The notes under the pieces: model-generated | Seen by the model: the letters and a program-made list of their open reading frames with translations, nothing else | What the model was told of the DNA's origin: nothing | Databases searched by the model: none | Assembly: GCF_000010085.1 (NCBI RefSeq) | Contig: NC_007712.1 | Location: 1,426,001-1,490,000, forward strand | DNA: 64,000 bases | DNA from: Sodalis glossinidius str. 'morsitans' | GTDB lineage: Bacteria; Pseudomonadota; Gammaproteobacteria; Enterobacterales; Enterobacteriaceae | Direction: 5' to 3' | In this document: positions 8,824 to 17,987 of the stretch, piece by piece | Layout: every line of letters begins with the position of its first letter | Position numbering within the stretch: position 1 is the stretch's first letter | Position numbers and translations under genes: made by a program

Positions 8824-10014
8824 ATGAGTAGCGTAGATATTCTGGTTCCAGACCTGCCTGAGTCGGTAGCGGATGCCACCGTCGCCACCTGGCATAAAAA
8901 GCCCGGTGACAGTATTCAGCGTGATGAAGTGCTGGTCGAGATTGAAACCGACAAAGTGGTGCTGGAAGTTCCCGCCCCTAAAGCCGGCGTTCTGGAAACA
9001 TTATTGGAAGACGAAGGCGCTACCGTGACCGCCCGTCAAGTGCTGGGGCGCCTGCGCCCGGGCGACAGCACCGGCCAGGCGATGACAGAGAAGTCCCAGA
9101 GCCAGGAGTCCACGCCGGCTCAGCGCCATACCGCGGGTCTGGAAGAGGGAAGCAACGACGCGCTGAGCCCGGCCATCCGCCGCCTCATCGCCGAGCACGA
9201 TCTTAATCCCGAGGCTATTAAAGGCAGCGGCGTGGGCGAACGTCTGACCCGCGAAGACGTCGAAAAACATATCGCTGGCCGCCAGAACGCCGCTCCGGCG
9301 CCGGCGCTGCGCAATCGCAGCGAAAAACGCGTGCCGATGACCCGCCTGCGCAAACGCGTGGCCGAACGTCTGCTGGAAGCGAAAAACAGCACCGCCATGT
9401 TGACCACCTTCAATGAGGTGAACATGCAGCCGGTGATGGATTTGCGCAAGCAGTACGGCGACGCGTTTGAAAAGCGCCACGGTATCCGCCTGGGCTTCAT
9501 GTCCTTCTATATCAAAGCGGTACTGGAGGCGTTGAAACGTTTCCCGGAAGTGAACGCGTCTATCGATGGCGAAGATGTGGTTTACCACAACTATTTTGAC
9601 GTCAGCATCGCGGTATCCACGCCTCGCGGCCTGGTGACGCCGGTACTGAAGGATATCGATGCGCTGGGCATGGCCGATATCGAGAAGAAAATCAAGGAAC
9701 TGGCTATTAAGGGCCGCGACGGGAAACTGAAAGTCGAGGAGCTGACCGGCGGTAACTTTACCATTACCAACGGCGGCGTCTTCGGTTCGTTGATGTCGAC
9801 GCCCATCATCAACCCGCCGCAAAGCGCGATCCTAGGCATGCATGCCATTAAGGATCGGCCGATGGCGGTAGGAGAGCAGGTGGTTATTCTGCCGATGATG
9901 TATCTGGCGCTGTCTTATGACCACAGGCTTATCGACGGAAAAGAATCCGTCAGTTTCCTGGTGACAGTGAAAGAGATGCTGGAAGATCCTACTCGCCTGC
10001 TGCTGGACGTTTAG
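8824..10014 (+). CDS. sucB: Dihydrolipoamide succinyltransferase (E2 of 2-oxoglutarate dehydrogenase)
   Basis: Core E2 subunit that moves the succinyl group from lipoate to CoA. It has an N-terminal lipoyl domain with the lipoylated Lys in EIETDKVVLEVPAP (about residue 44), an E1/E3-binding domain (LSPAIRRLIAEHDL), then the catalytic domain ending with the active-site motif SYDHRLIDGKE. 396 residues against 405 in E. coli; the shortening is in the flexible linkers. The ATG at 8824 follows an AAGGATAGAG ribosome site. In operon with sucA and sucCD. Intact. Confidence 0.97.
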   Translation: MSSVDILVPDLPESVADATVATWHKKPGDSIQRDEVLVEIETDKVVLEVPAPKAGVLETLLEDEGATVTARQVLGRLRPGDSTGQAMTEKSQSQESTPAQRHTAGLEEGSNDALSPAIRRLIAEHDLNPEAIKGSGVGERLTREDVEKHIAGRQNAAPAPALRNRSEKRVPMTRLRKRVAERLLEAKNSTAMLTTFNEVNMQPVMDLRKQYGDAFEKRHGIRLGFMSFYIKAVLEALKRFPEVNASIDGEDVVYHNYFDVSIAVSTPRGLVTPVLKDIDALGMADIEKKIKELAIKGRDGKLKVEELTGGNFTITNGGVFGSLMSTPIINPPQSAILGMHAIKDRPMAVGEQVVILPMMYLALSYDHRLIDGKESVSFLVTVKEMLEDPTRLLLDV

Positions 10015-10129
10015 CGCATGACGGCGGCGGATCCAATGCCGCCGCCCCAGATCAACGGCTTTGGTGCCGAATTACGGCGACGCGACGCAGCGCCGCTGAC
10101 ACTCTCCAGACGAAGATGGAAACAACATC

Positions 10130-11296
10130 ATGAATTTACATGAATATCAGGCAAAACAGCTGTTTGCTCGGTATGGTCTGCCTGCCCCGACGGGTTACGC
10201 CTGCAATACGCTGCGTGAAGCGGAAGAGTCCGCCTCGAAAATCGGCGCCGGCCCCTGGGTGGTGAAATGCCAGGTGCATGCGGGCGGCCGCGGTAAATCC
10301 GGCGGCGTGAAAGTGGTGAAGTTGAAAGAAGAGATCCGCGCTTTCGCGGAGCAGTGGCTGGGCAAGCGTCTGGTGACCTATCAGACGGACGCTCTGGGCC
10401 AACCGGTCAATCAGATTCTGGTGGAAGTGGCCACCGATATTGCCAAGGAGCTTTATCTGGGCGTGGTCGTCGATCGCGGCACGCGCCGCGTGGTATTTAT
10501 GGCGTCCACCGAAGGGGGCGTGGAGATTGAAAAGGTGGCGGAAGAGACGCCGCACCTGATTCATAAAGTGGCTCTGGACCCGCTCACCGGCCCGCAGCCT
10601 TATCAGGGCCGCGAGCTGGCGTTTAAACTGGGCCTGAGCGGCAAGCAGGTTTCTCAGTTCAGCAAAATTTTTATGGGTCTGGCGACGCTGTTCTTAGAGC
10701 GCGATCTGGCGCTGGTGGAAATCAACCCGCTGGTGATTACCGGCGCCGGCGATCTTATCTGCCTTGACGGCAAATTGAGCGCCGACGGTAACGCGTTGTT
10801 CCGCCAGCCGGAGCTGCGCGAGATGCGCGATCACAGCCAGGAAGACGAACGCGAAGCGCACGCCACCCAGTTGGAGCTGAACTATGTGGCGCTGGACGGC
10901 AACATCGGCTGTATGGTGAACGGGGCCGGCCTGGCGATGGGGACGATGGATATCGTCAAACTGCACGGCGGCGAACCGGCCAACTTCCTTGACGTGGGCG
11001 GCGGCGCCACTAAGGAGCGCGTGACCGAAGCATTCAAGATAATCCTGTCGGATGAGAAGGTGAAAGCGGTGCTGGTTAATATTTTCGGCGGTATTGTTCG
11101 CTGCGATTTGATTGCCGACGGCATCATCGGCGCGGTATCCGAGGTTGGCGTCAGTGTCCCCGTGGTAGTGCGTCTGGAAGGGAATAATGCCGAACTGGGC
11201 GCCAAGCGATTGGCGGACAGCGGGCTGAACATTATCGCCGCCACAAGTCTGACCGACGCGGCTCAACAGGTTGTCGCCGCGGTGGAGGGTAAGTAA
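10130..11296 (+). CDS. sucC: Succinyl-CoA synthetase beta subunit
   Basis: Beta subunit of the ADP/GDP-forming succinyl-CoA ligase, which makes succinate and a nucleoside triphosphate. 388 residues as in E. coli. It has an ATP-grasp N-terminal domain (VVKCQVHAGGRGKSGGVKV) and a C-terminal CoA-ligase domain (VNIFGGIVRCDLIADG, GNNAELG). A 115-base gap after sucB holds no gene. The last base of its stop codon is the A of the sucD ATG, so the two are translationally coupled. Intact. Confidence 0.98.
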   Translation: MNLHEYQAKQLFARYGLPAPTGYACNTLREAEESASKIGAGPWVVKCQVHAGGRGKSGGVKVVKLKEEIRAFAEQWLGKRLVTYQTDALGQPVNQILVEVATDIAKELYLGVVVDRGTRRVVFMASTEGGVEIEKVAEETPHLIHKVALDPLTGPQPYQGRELAFKLGLSGKQVSQFSKIFMGLATLFLERDLALVEINPLVITGAGDLICLDGKLSADGNALFRQPELREMRDHSQEDEREAHATQLELNYVALDGNIGCMVNGAGLAMGTMDIVKLHGGEPANFLDVGGGATKERVTEAFKIILSDEKVKAVLVNIFGGIVRCDLIADGIIGAVSEVGVSVPVVVRLEGNNAELGAKRLADSGLNIIAATSLTDAAQQVVAAVEGK

Positions 11297-12168
11297 TGTC
11301 TATTTTGATTGATAAAAACACCAAAGTCATTTGCCAGGGTTTTACCGGCAGCCAGGGGACCTTCCACTCCGAGCAGGCGCTGGCCTACGGCACCCAAATG
11401 GTCGGCGGCGTCACGCCCGGCAAAGGCGGTACCGAGCATCTCGGTTTGCCGGTATTCAATACCGTGCGCGAAGCGGTTGACAAAACCGGCGCCACGGCAT
11501 CGGTTATATACGTGCCGGCGCCGTTCTGCAAGGACTCGATTCTTGAGGCGATCGATGCCGGCATAGAGCTGATTATCTGCATCACCGAAGGCATCCCGAC
11601 GCTGGATATGCTGACGGTGAAAGCCAAGCTTGAGCAAAGCAAGGCGCGCATGATCGGGCCGAACTGCCCGGGCGTTATCACCCCGGGAGAATGCAAAATC
11701 GGTATTATGCCGGGGCATATCCATCAGCCTGGTCGGGTGGGTATCGTTTCCCGTTCCGGCACCCTGACCTATGAAGTGGTGAAGCAGACCACTGACACCG
11801 GCCTCGGGCAGTCCAGCTGCGTGGGCATCGGCGGCGACCCGATCCCCGGCTCGAACTTCATTGACATCCTGAAGCTGTTTGAAGAGGATCCGCAGACGGA
11901 AGCTATCGTGATGATAGGCGAAATCGGCGGCAGCGCGGAAGAAGAGGCCGCCGCTTATATCAAGGATCACGTCACCAAACCGGTGGTGGGTTATATCGCC
12001 GGCGTCACGGCGCCGAAGGGGAAACGGATGGGCCATGCCGGCGCGATTATCGCGGGCAGCAAGGGCACGGCGGATGAAAAATTCGCCGCCCTGGAGGCCG
12101 CGGGTGTTAAGACCGTGCGCAGCCTGGCCGATATCGGTGAAGCGCTGAAGTTTATTTTACCGAACTGA
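11296..12168 (+). CDS. sucD: Succinyl-CoA synthetase alpha subunit
   Basis: Alpha subunit; binds CoA and carries the phosphorylated His. 290 residues. It begins MSILIDKNTKVICQGFTGSQG (CoA-binding Rossmann fold). IGPNCPGVITPGE lies near residue 120 and the phospho-His is in MGHAGAIIAGSKGTADEK (about 246). Last gene of the sdh-suc operon, with a strong Rho-independent terminator about 72 bases after the stop. Intact. Confidence 0.98.
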   Translation: MSILIDKNTKVICQGFTGSQGTFHSEQALAYGTQMVGGVTPGKGGTEHLGLPVFNTVREAVDKTGATASVIYVPAPFCKDSILEAIDAGIELIICITEGIPTLDMLTVKAKLEQSKARMIGPNCPGVITPGECKIGIMPGHIHQPGRVGIVSRSGTLTYEVVKQTTDTGLGQSSCVGIGGDPIPGSNFIDILKLFEEDPQTEAIVMIGEIGGSAEEEAAAYIKDHVTKPVVGYIAGVTAPKGKRMGHAGAIIAGSKGTADEKFAALEAAGVKTVRSLADIGEALKFILPN

Positions 12169-12239
12169 GTTGGTCCCTCGAAAGAGGACGCACTGACGCC
12201 GCGCGCCCGGGGGGGGCGCGGTGATGACATTGCATCAAG

Positions 12240-12261
12240 GCTGCCTGCGGGCAGCTTTTTT
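12240..12261 (+). terminator. Rho-independent terminator of the sdh-suc operon
   Basis: Stem GCTGCC/GGCAGC (12240-12245 and 12250-12255) with a TGCG loop is followed by six T. It lies 72 bases after the sucD stop. In E. coli the same 3' UTR is processed to the small RNA SdhX (RybD). The segment from about 12180 to 12261 is the positional equivalent, but I could not confirm its seed. Confidence 0.85.
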
Positions 12262-13170
12262 ATTGCCATAACGGCACAATGGGAGCGGTTTTTTCGTCCA
12301 TTGCCCGGCAAAGAAGGGCTGAGTCTGATGCGGATGCGGGTGCTGAAGGCTTATGTTAATGCTGAAGCTTATACTGAGGCAGAGGAAGAAGCAGTGGCAG
12401 AGAAATAGGCAGTGGCTGATGCTGACTTATACTGAGATAAAGTCTGCCTTATACGCCGGCTGCGGTCGTTACGCCTGATGATGCAAGACGACGTTGGCGT
12501 TATACGCCGTCAGCCAAAGGATCTGGCATGAGGTGAGCAACGGGTTGCATTTAAAGCGCCGGAAATAACGCTAAGTGACAAAAATGACGGTATGATGACC
12601 GTTGTGGATACTATATTAATAAACACGCACTATCGCGCAATGCACATAATAAATAACGCTACCGCGCAGAAACGAATATTTCCCGCTATTATTTTCATTT
12701 ACTTTTAACACCATATTTTATTAATTACACTTTAGCAACATTTCGCCGGATTTGATTTTTTTTGGCTACCAATATTTAACAAAGCGGGCAAAACATTGCG
12801 TTAAATAAATATTTCTCTGCGCGTGACGGGTTATGCCGGCGCCGTTTTTGCGCCAGAGCAATTTCAGCGACGACGCGGCGTTATCCCTCGATTGATCATT
12901 ATGCGGTTTTAATACCTCCGTCACTAAAAAATATATTTATCCGGAGGAAATTGAGGGGTACTATACGGGCATTCCCAACCGGGTCTGTTGGTATTTCTTT
13001 AATCCGTCTGCGGCGCCGCTGCCCTTCTTCCCCTCAAGGTCCGAGGCGGCAGGCGGTTAATGACAACTATAAAGCCTTTATCATTCACCGTGCCTTTCCG
13101 GCTGACCCAATCACGAGGGACGGCTGTAGCGGCGTATGTGGGTCCTTCCTGCGAGGAGCAAGGAGTCATC
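12262..13170 (+). promoter_or_regulatory. Long gene-free region upstream of cydA with degenerate short repeats and cyd promoter region
   Basis: About 900 bases without a supportable gene. 12341-12440 holds degenerate copies of a TGCTGAAGCTTATACTGAG-like unit (12341, 12360, 12420). The AT-rich block 12600-12960 is the likely cydA promoter region. GTTAAATAAATATTT at 12800-12814 matches 12 of 15 positions of the ArcA consensus GTTAATTAAATGTTA, in line with the known ArcA control of cydAB. A TTGAT half-site at 12892-12896 could be FNR-like but is weak. Promoter positions are inferred. Confidence 0.45.
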
Positions 13171-14739
13171 ATGTTTGATGTCGTCGAACTATCACGATTA
13201 CAGTTTGCTTTAACGGCGATGTACCATTTCCTGTTTGTGCCGCTGACGCTGGGTATGGCGTTTTTGCTGGCCATCATGGAAACGGTTTATGTGCTGTCGG
13301 GTAAACAGATCTATAAAGATATGACCAAGTTCTGGGGCAAGTTGTTCGCTATCAACTTCGCCCTCGGCGTGGCTACTGGTCTTACCATGGAGTTCCAGTT
13401 CGGTACCAACTGGTCATACTTCTCCCATTATGTCGGCGATATCTTCGGCGCACCGCTGGCCATTGAAGGGTTGATGGCCTTTTTCCTTGAATCCACCTTC
13501 GTCGGCCTGTTCTTCTTTGGCTGGGATCGCCTGGGCAAAGTGCAGCATATGGCGGTGACCTGGCTGGTGGCGCTTGGCTCCAACTTGTCCGCGCTGTGGA
13601 TCCTGGTGGCCAACGGCTGGATGCAAAATCCCATCGCGGCGGATTTCAACTACGAAACCATGCGTATGGAGATGGTCAGCTTCGCTGATCTGGTACTTAA
13701 TCCGGTCGCGCAGGTGAAATTCGTGCATACCGTGGCCGCGGGTTACTGCACCGGCGCGATGTTTGTCCTCGGTATCAGCTCCTATTACCTGTTAAAAGGG
13801 CGCGATATCGCCTTCGCCAAACGCTCCTTCGCCATCGCCGCCTCCTTCGGCATGGCGGCGGTGCTGTCGGTCATCGTGCTGGGGGATGAATCCGGTTACG
13901 AGATGGGCGATGTGCAAAAAACCAAGCTGGCGGCGATCGAGGCGGAGTGGAACACCGAGCCGGCGCCGGCCTCCTTTACCCTGTTCGGTCTGCCGAATCA
14001 GGAAGATCAGACAAACCACTTCGCGGTGCGTATCCCTTATGCGCTGGGCATAATTGCGACCCGTTCCACCAATCGCCAGATTACCGGCCTGAAAGATCTG
14101 ATGGCGCAGCATGAGGTGCGTATTCGTAACGGGATGAAGGCCTATAGCCTGCTGCAACAGTTACGCGAAGGCAGCACCGATCCTGCCGTGCGCGAAGCGT
14201 TCAACAACAGTAAGCAAGACCTGGGTTATGGACTGCTGCTGAAACGCTACACAGACGACATTACCCTGGCCAACGAGCAGCAGGTTCGGCAGGCAACCAG
14301 CGATTCTATCCCGCGCGTGGCGCCGCTGTATTTCTCCTTCCGTATCATGGTGGGCTGCGGCGTGCTGATGCTGCTGCTGATTGCCGCCTGTTTCTGGACC
14401 GTCCTGCGTAACCGTATCGGTCAGCCGCGCTGGCTGCACCGCGCGATGCTCTATGGGATTCCGCTGCCGTGGATCGCCATCGAGTCCGGCTGGTTTATTG
14501 CTGAATATGGCCGTCAGCCCTGGGCTATCGGTGAAATTCTGCCGACTTCTGTCGCCAACTCGACCCTGACCGCCGGCGACATCCTCTTCTCGATTGGGTT
14601 GATCTGCGGGCTCTATACGCTGTTTTTGGTAGCGGAAATGTATCTGATGTTCAAATTCGCGCGCTTAGGACCGAGCAGTCTGAAAACCGGCAACTACCAT
14701 TTTGAGCAATCGTCCATTTCCTCGGTGAGCGCACGGTAA
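13171..14739 (+). CDS. cydA: Cytochrome bd-I ubiquinol oxidase subunit I
   Basis: Heme-bearing subunit of the high-affinity cytochrome bd quinol oxidase in the inner membrane. 522 residues, as in E. coli, when started at ATG 13171. A strong GGAGCAAGGAG ribosome site and homology (FDVVELSRLQFALTAM) decide this start over the longer open frame. Heme ligands are visible: His19 in MYHFLFVPL and His about 186 in VKFVHTVAAGY. The Q-loop and the GRQPWAIGE motif are present. Operon cydAB-cydX-ybgE. Intact. Confidence 0.98.
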   Translation: MFDVVELSRLQFALTAMYHFLFVPLTLGMAFLLAIMETVYVLSGKQIYKDMTKFWGKLFAINFALGVATGLTMEFQFGTNWSYFSHYVGDIFGAPLAIEGLMAFFLESTFVGLFFFGWDRLGKVQHMAVTWLVALGSNLSALWILVANGWMQNPIAADFNYETMRMEMVSFADLVLNPVAQVKFVHTVAAGYCTGAMFVLGISSYYLLKGRDIAFAKRSFAIAASFGMAAVLSVIVLGDESGYEMGDVQKTKLAAIEAEWNTEPAPASFTLFGLPNQEDQTNHFAVRIPYALGIIATRSTNRQITGLKDLMAQHEVRIRNGMKAYSLLQQLREGSTDPAVREAFNNSKQDLGYGLLLKRYTDDITLANEQQVRQATSDSIPRVAPLYFSFRIMVGCGVLMLLLIAACFWTVLRNRIGQPRWLHRAMLYGIPLPWIAIESGWFIAEYGRQPWAIGEILPTSVANSTLTAGDILFSIGLICGLYTLFLVAEMYLMFKFARLGPSSLKTGNYHFEQSSISSVSAR

Positions 14740-14750
14740 TACAGGAACGA

Positions 14751-15896
14751 ATGACTATGTTTGATTACGAAGTATTGCGTGTTGTCTGGTGGGTACTGAT
14801 CGGCGTGCTGCTCATCGGTTTCGCCGTCACCGACGGATTTGATATGGGCGTCGGCATGCTGATGCGCCTGTTTGGCCGCGGCGACGTCGAGCGCCGCGTC
14901 ATAATCAATACCATCGCCCCGCACTGGGACGGCAACCAGGTATGGCTTATCACCGCCGGCGGCGCGTTGTTCGCCTCCTGGCCCATGGTGTATGCCGCAG
15001 CGTTCTCCGGTTTTTATATCGCCATGATCCTGGTGTTGGCCTCGCTGTTCTTCCGCCCGGTCGGTTTCGACTACCGCTCGAAAATCGACGACGCCCGCTG
15101 GCGCAATCTGTGGGACTGGGGGATCTTTATCGGCAGCTTTATTTCTCCGGTGGTGATAGGGGTTGCATTTGGTAACCTGCTACAGGGCGTGCCGTTCCAC
15201 GTGGACGAGTATCTGCGCCTGTATTACACCGGCAATTTCTTCCAGTTGCTTAACCCGTTTGGCCTGCTGGCGGGCATCGTCAGCTTGGCGATGTTCCTGA
15301 CCCAGGGCGGCACCTATCTGCAAATGCGTACGGGCGGCGATTTGCAGGTGCGGATGCGCGGCATCACCCAGCTTACCGCGCTGGTGACGATGCTAACCTT
15401 CCTACTGGCCGGTATTTGGGTCGTCTACGGCATCGACGGCTTTACCGTTACCTCCGTCATCGACCGGGCCGCGCAGTCCAACCCGCTGCACAAAGAAGTG
15501 GCGCATCAGGCCGGGGCGTGGCTGGCCAATTACCACGCCTATCCGGGATTATGGATCGTGCCGGCGCTGGGCGTGGTGCTACCGCTGCTAACAATTGCCT
15601 TTAGCCGTGCGGGGCGCAGCGCCTGGGCCTTCATTTGCTCCTCGCTAACCGTGGCCTGCGTGATTCTGACTGCGGGGATTACGCTGTTCCCGTTCATCAT
15701 GCCGTCGAGCACGATGCCGAATGCCAGCCTGACCATGTGGGATGCGACCTCGAGCCTGGGGACGCTGAAAGTCATGACCGTGGTGGCGATCATTTTCGTG
15801 CCTATTGTGCTGCTCTATACCATTTGGTGTTACTACAAAATGTTCGGTCGCATCACGAAAGAACATATTGAACAAAACACGCATTCGCTGTACTGA
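14751..15896 (+). CDS. cydB: Cytochrome bd-I ubiquinol oxidase subunit II
   Basis: Second large subunit of cytochrome bd-I; structural partner of CydA with eight or more membrane helices. 381 residues from ATG 14751, or 379 from ATG 14757, which matches the E. coli length and the MxDYEVLR start. Conserved blocks include GFAVTDGFDMGVGML, APHWDGNQVWLITAGGALFA and the C-terminal FGRITKEHIEQNTHSLY. It follows cydA by 11 bases and is followed by cydX. Intact. Confidence 0.97.
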   Translation: MTMFDYEVLRVVWWVLIGVLLIGFAVTDGFDMGVGMLMRLFGRGDVERRVIINTIAPHWDGNQVWLITAGGALFASWPMVYAAAFSGFYIAMILVLASLFFRPVGFDYRSKIDDARWRNLWDWGIFIGSFISPVVIGVAFGNLLQGVPFHVDEYLRLYYTGNFFQLLNPFGLLAGIVSLAMFLTQGGTYLQMRTGGDLQVRMRGITQLTALVTMLTFLLAGIWVVYGIDGFTVTSVIDRAAQSNPLHKEVAHQAGAWLANYHAYPGLWIVPALGVVLPLLTIAFSRAGRSAWAFICSSLTVACVILTAGITLFPFIMPSSTMPNASLTMWDATSSLGTLKVMTVVAIIFVPIVLLYTIWCYYKMFGRITKEHIEQNTHSLY

Positions 15897-15912
15897 GTTT
15901 AGGAGCTTAATT

Positions 15913-16026
15913 ATGTGGTATTTCGCCTGGATTTTAGGAACGCTGCTGGCCTGTGCCTTCGGCATCATTACCGCGCTGGCCCTTGAACATTTGGAAGATA
16001 CCCGCGGCGAGGATGCCATGAAGTAA
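15913..16026 (+). CDS. cydX: Cytochrome bd-I accessory subunit CydX
   Basis: Single-helix small membrane protein needed for stable cytochrome bd-I. 37 residues, beginning MWYFAWILGTLLACAFGIIT and continuing ALALEHLEDTRGEDAMK; nearly identical to E. coli CydX in the helix, with Glu25 conserved. A TTTAGGAGC ribosome site precedes ATG 15913. It lies 16 bases after cydB. Intact. Confidence 0.95.
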   Translation: MWYFAWILGTLLACAFGIITALALEHLEDTRGEDAMK

Positions 16027-16046
16027 CAGGGCAGGCTATCTCGTTT

Positions 16047-16276
16047 TTGTACGGACTGACGGACAAGCGCCCTCTGAGGGAGCTTTCCCTCGTCATGGCC
16101 CTGACGCTTGCCGGCTGCGTTTTCTGGTCGCTGTCCCGCTTCGCGGCCCAGACCAGTACGCTGTCGTGGTGGCAGGAGATCTTTATCGTTTGGGCGGTTT
16201 GCACAGGCGTCTGGTTTTTCTGCCGTTGCCGGCGATGTTGGTTATGATCGCCGCCTTACTTTACAGATTCTCTTAA
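16047..16276 (+). pseudogene. ybgE: cyd operon protein YbgE, frameshifted
   Basis: YbgE is a small inner-membrane protein of the cyd operon with unclear role. From a TTG at 16047 the frame gives YGLTDKRPLRELSLVMALTL then WSLSRFAAQTSTLSWWQ and IVWAVCTGVW, matching E. coli YbgE. It then leaves homology and stops at 16247. A second frame resumes with LPAMLVMIAALLYRFS and ends at 16276, like the C-terminal helix of YbgE. About 15-18 residues between these parts are missing. So a small deletion shifted the frame. The start codon is also poor. Probably non-functional. Confidence 0.75.
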
Positions 16277-16407
16277 TAACTTTACGGTCCTTTAATCCCG
16301 CAATGTAAGGGACCTAAAATATTTTCTTTCCCCCGGCTTACCCATTCCCAACGTGTTAGGTCTTGAGTATAGTAAGCAACGTTGTTTTTGCGTTGTTGGA
16401 CGGTGGA

Positions 16408-16812
16408 GTGAGTATTTCGTTTTTCCAATGGCCGGTTTGCGTCTATTACGAGGATACCGACGCCGGTGGCGTGGTTTACCATGCCCGTTACGTCGCCTTC
16501 TATGAACGCGCACGCACCGAAATGCTACGCCAGCATAATTTTCATCAGCACGCGCTTATGCGCGCGAACGTGGCGTTCGTGGTGCGGCGCATGGCGGTGG
16601 AGTATTTTGCGCCTGCGCGCCTGGACGATTTACTGCAAGTGGAAAGCGAAATCGTCTCCCTCAAGCACGCCTCCCTGACCTTTGCACAACACATCCTGAA
16701 TGCTGACGGACAATTGCTCAGCCAGGCGGATGTCGTGATCGCATGTGTCGATCTACAGCAATTGAAGCCGATTGCGCTTCCTACGTCTTTTGTCGCGGAG
16801 TTCAAGCAGTGA
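16408..16812 (+). CDS. ybgC: Acyl-CoA thioesterase of the tol-pal operon
   Basis: Hotdog-fold thioesterase of the 4-hydroxybenzoyl-CoA thioesterase family, linked to phospholipid metabolism and the Tol-Pal system. The GTG at 16408, after a GGTGGA ribosome site, gives 134 residues, exactly the E. coli length. The active-site region YYEDTDAGGVVYHARYVAFYERART is intact (catalytic Asp and His). First gene of ybgC-tolQRA. Its TGA overlaps the GTG of tolQ. A longer upstream open frame is not supported by homology. Intact. Confidence 0.95.
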   Translation: MSISFFQWPVCVYYEDTDAGGVVYHARYVAFYERARTEMLRQHNFHQHALMRANVAFVVRRMAVEYFAPARLDDLLQVESEIVSLKHASLTFAQHILNADGQLLSQADVVIACVDLQQLKPIALPTSFVAEFKQ

Positions 16813-17495
16813 CTGACATGAACATCTTTGATCTGTTCCTGAAAGCGGGCTTTCTGGTAAAACTGATCATGCTGATTTTGATATGCTTTTCTATTGCGTC
16901 CTGGGCCATCATTATCCAGCGCTCTCGTATCCTGACCTCCGCCGCGCGCGAAGCGGAAGCCTTTGAGGACAAGTTCTGGTCCGGCATCGAATTATCCCGC
17001 CTGTATCAGGAAAGCCTGACGCGCCGCGACAGCCTGAGCGGCTCCGAGCAGATCTTTTACGCCGGTTTTAAAGAGTTCGCGCGCCTGCATCGCGCCAATA
17101 ATCACGCCCCTGAAGCGGTGGTAGAAGGCGCTTCCCGCGCTATGCGTATTTCGATGAACCGCGAACTGGAAGCGCTGGAAACCCATATCCCGTTCCTTGG
17201 TACCGTGGGTTCCATCAGCCCGTACATTGGTCTGTTCGGTACCGTGTGGGGCATCATGCACGCGTTCATCGGCTTGGGCACCGTAAAACAGGCTACGCTG
17301 CAGATGGTCGCGCCGGGGATAGCCGAAGCGCTTATCGCCACCGCGATCGGTTTGTTTGCCGCCATTCCCGCGGTCATGGCCTTCAATCGCCTGAGCCTGC
17401 GGGTCAACAAGCTTGAGCAGAACTACGACAACTTTACTGAAGAGTTCATCGCCATTCTGCACCGTCAGGCTTTCGCTAGCGATAGCGCCAAGTAA
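16809..17495 (+). CDS. tolQ: Tol-Pal system proton channel component TolQ
   Basis: Inner-membrane protein that, with TolR, uses the proton motive force to energise TolA during outer-membrane constriction. 228 residues from GTG 16809, overlapping ybgC (GTGA), with VTDMNIFDLFLKAGFLVKLI at the start. It has three helices, with conserved IPFLGTVGSISPYIGLFGTVWGIM and VAPGIAEALIATAIGLFAAI. Intact. Confidence 0.97.
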   Translation: MTDMNIFDLFLKAGFLVKLIMLILICFSIASWAIIIQRSRILTSAAREAEAFEDKFWSGIELSRLYQESLTRRDSLSGSEQIFYAGFKEFARLHRANNHAPEAVVEGASRAMRISMNRELEALETHIPFLGTVGSISPYIGLFGTVWGIMHAFIGLGTVKQATLQMVAPGIAEALIATAIGLFAAIPAVMAFNRLSLRVNKLEQNYDNFTEEFIAILHRQAFASDSAK

Positions 17496-17510
17496 GCAGG
17501 AGGGGTAATC

Positions 17511-17933
17511 ATGGCCAGAAGACGCTCGCGCAGAGAAATCAAGTCCGAGATTAACATTGTCTCCTTGCTCGATGTGCTGCTGGTGCTGGTGTTAATCTTT
17601 ATGGCGACGGCGCCGATTATTACCCAGAGCGTCGAGGTGGATTTGCCGGATGCGACCGACTCCAAAACTGTCGGCAGCGATGATAATCCGCCGGTGATTG
17701 TCGAGGTTTCCGGCATCGGCCAGTACAGTCTGGTGGTCGATCATCAGCGTCAGGAGCAATTGCCCTCCGAACAGGTGGTTTCCGAAGCGCGCGCCCGCCT
17801 CACCGCGAATCCCAAGACGGTGTTTCTGATAGGCGGCGCCAAAGACGTGCCCTATGATGAGATCATCAATGCGCTGAACTTGTTGCATCAGGCCGGCGTG
17901 AAGTCGGTCGGTCTGATGACGCAGCCTATCTGA
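17511..17933 (+). CDS. tolR: Tol-Pal system protein TolR
   Basis: ExbD-family inner-membrane partner of TolQ. One N-terminal helix carries the proton-pathway Asp (Asp21 in SLLDVLLVLVLIFM), followed by a periplasmic domain. 140 residues, the usual length. An AGGAGGGG ribosome site precedes ATG 17511. In operon between tolQ and tolA. Intact. Confidence 0.97.
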   Translation: MARRRSRREIKSEINIVSLLDVLLVLVLIFMATAPIITQSVEVDLPDATDSKTVGSDDNPPVIVEVSGIGQYSLVVDHQRQEQLPSEQVVSEARARLTANPKTVFLIGGAKDVPYDEIINALNLLHQAGVKSVGLMTQPI

Positions 17934-17987
17934 CGGTCGGCTCGTGATGCGTACTATTTCCGGTCAACCACATTTTGGGAATCGATT

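Noticed and set aside
6772..8895. 707-codon open frame on the minus strand opposite sucA
   Set aside because: It lies wholly antisense to a perfectly conserved sucA and its translation is His/Arg-rich with no domain; a frame shadow caused by codon bias.
9001..9822. 273-codon minus-strand frame opposite sucB
   Set aside because: Shadow; sucB is intact and no independent signal supports the antisense frame.
12328..12408. 26-codon ORF rich in Glu/Ala in the repeat region after sucD
   Set aside because: No ribosome site and no homology; explained by the short degenerate repeats.
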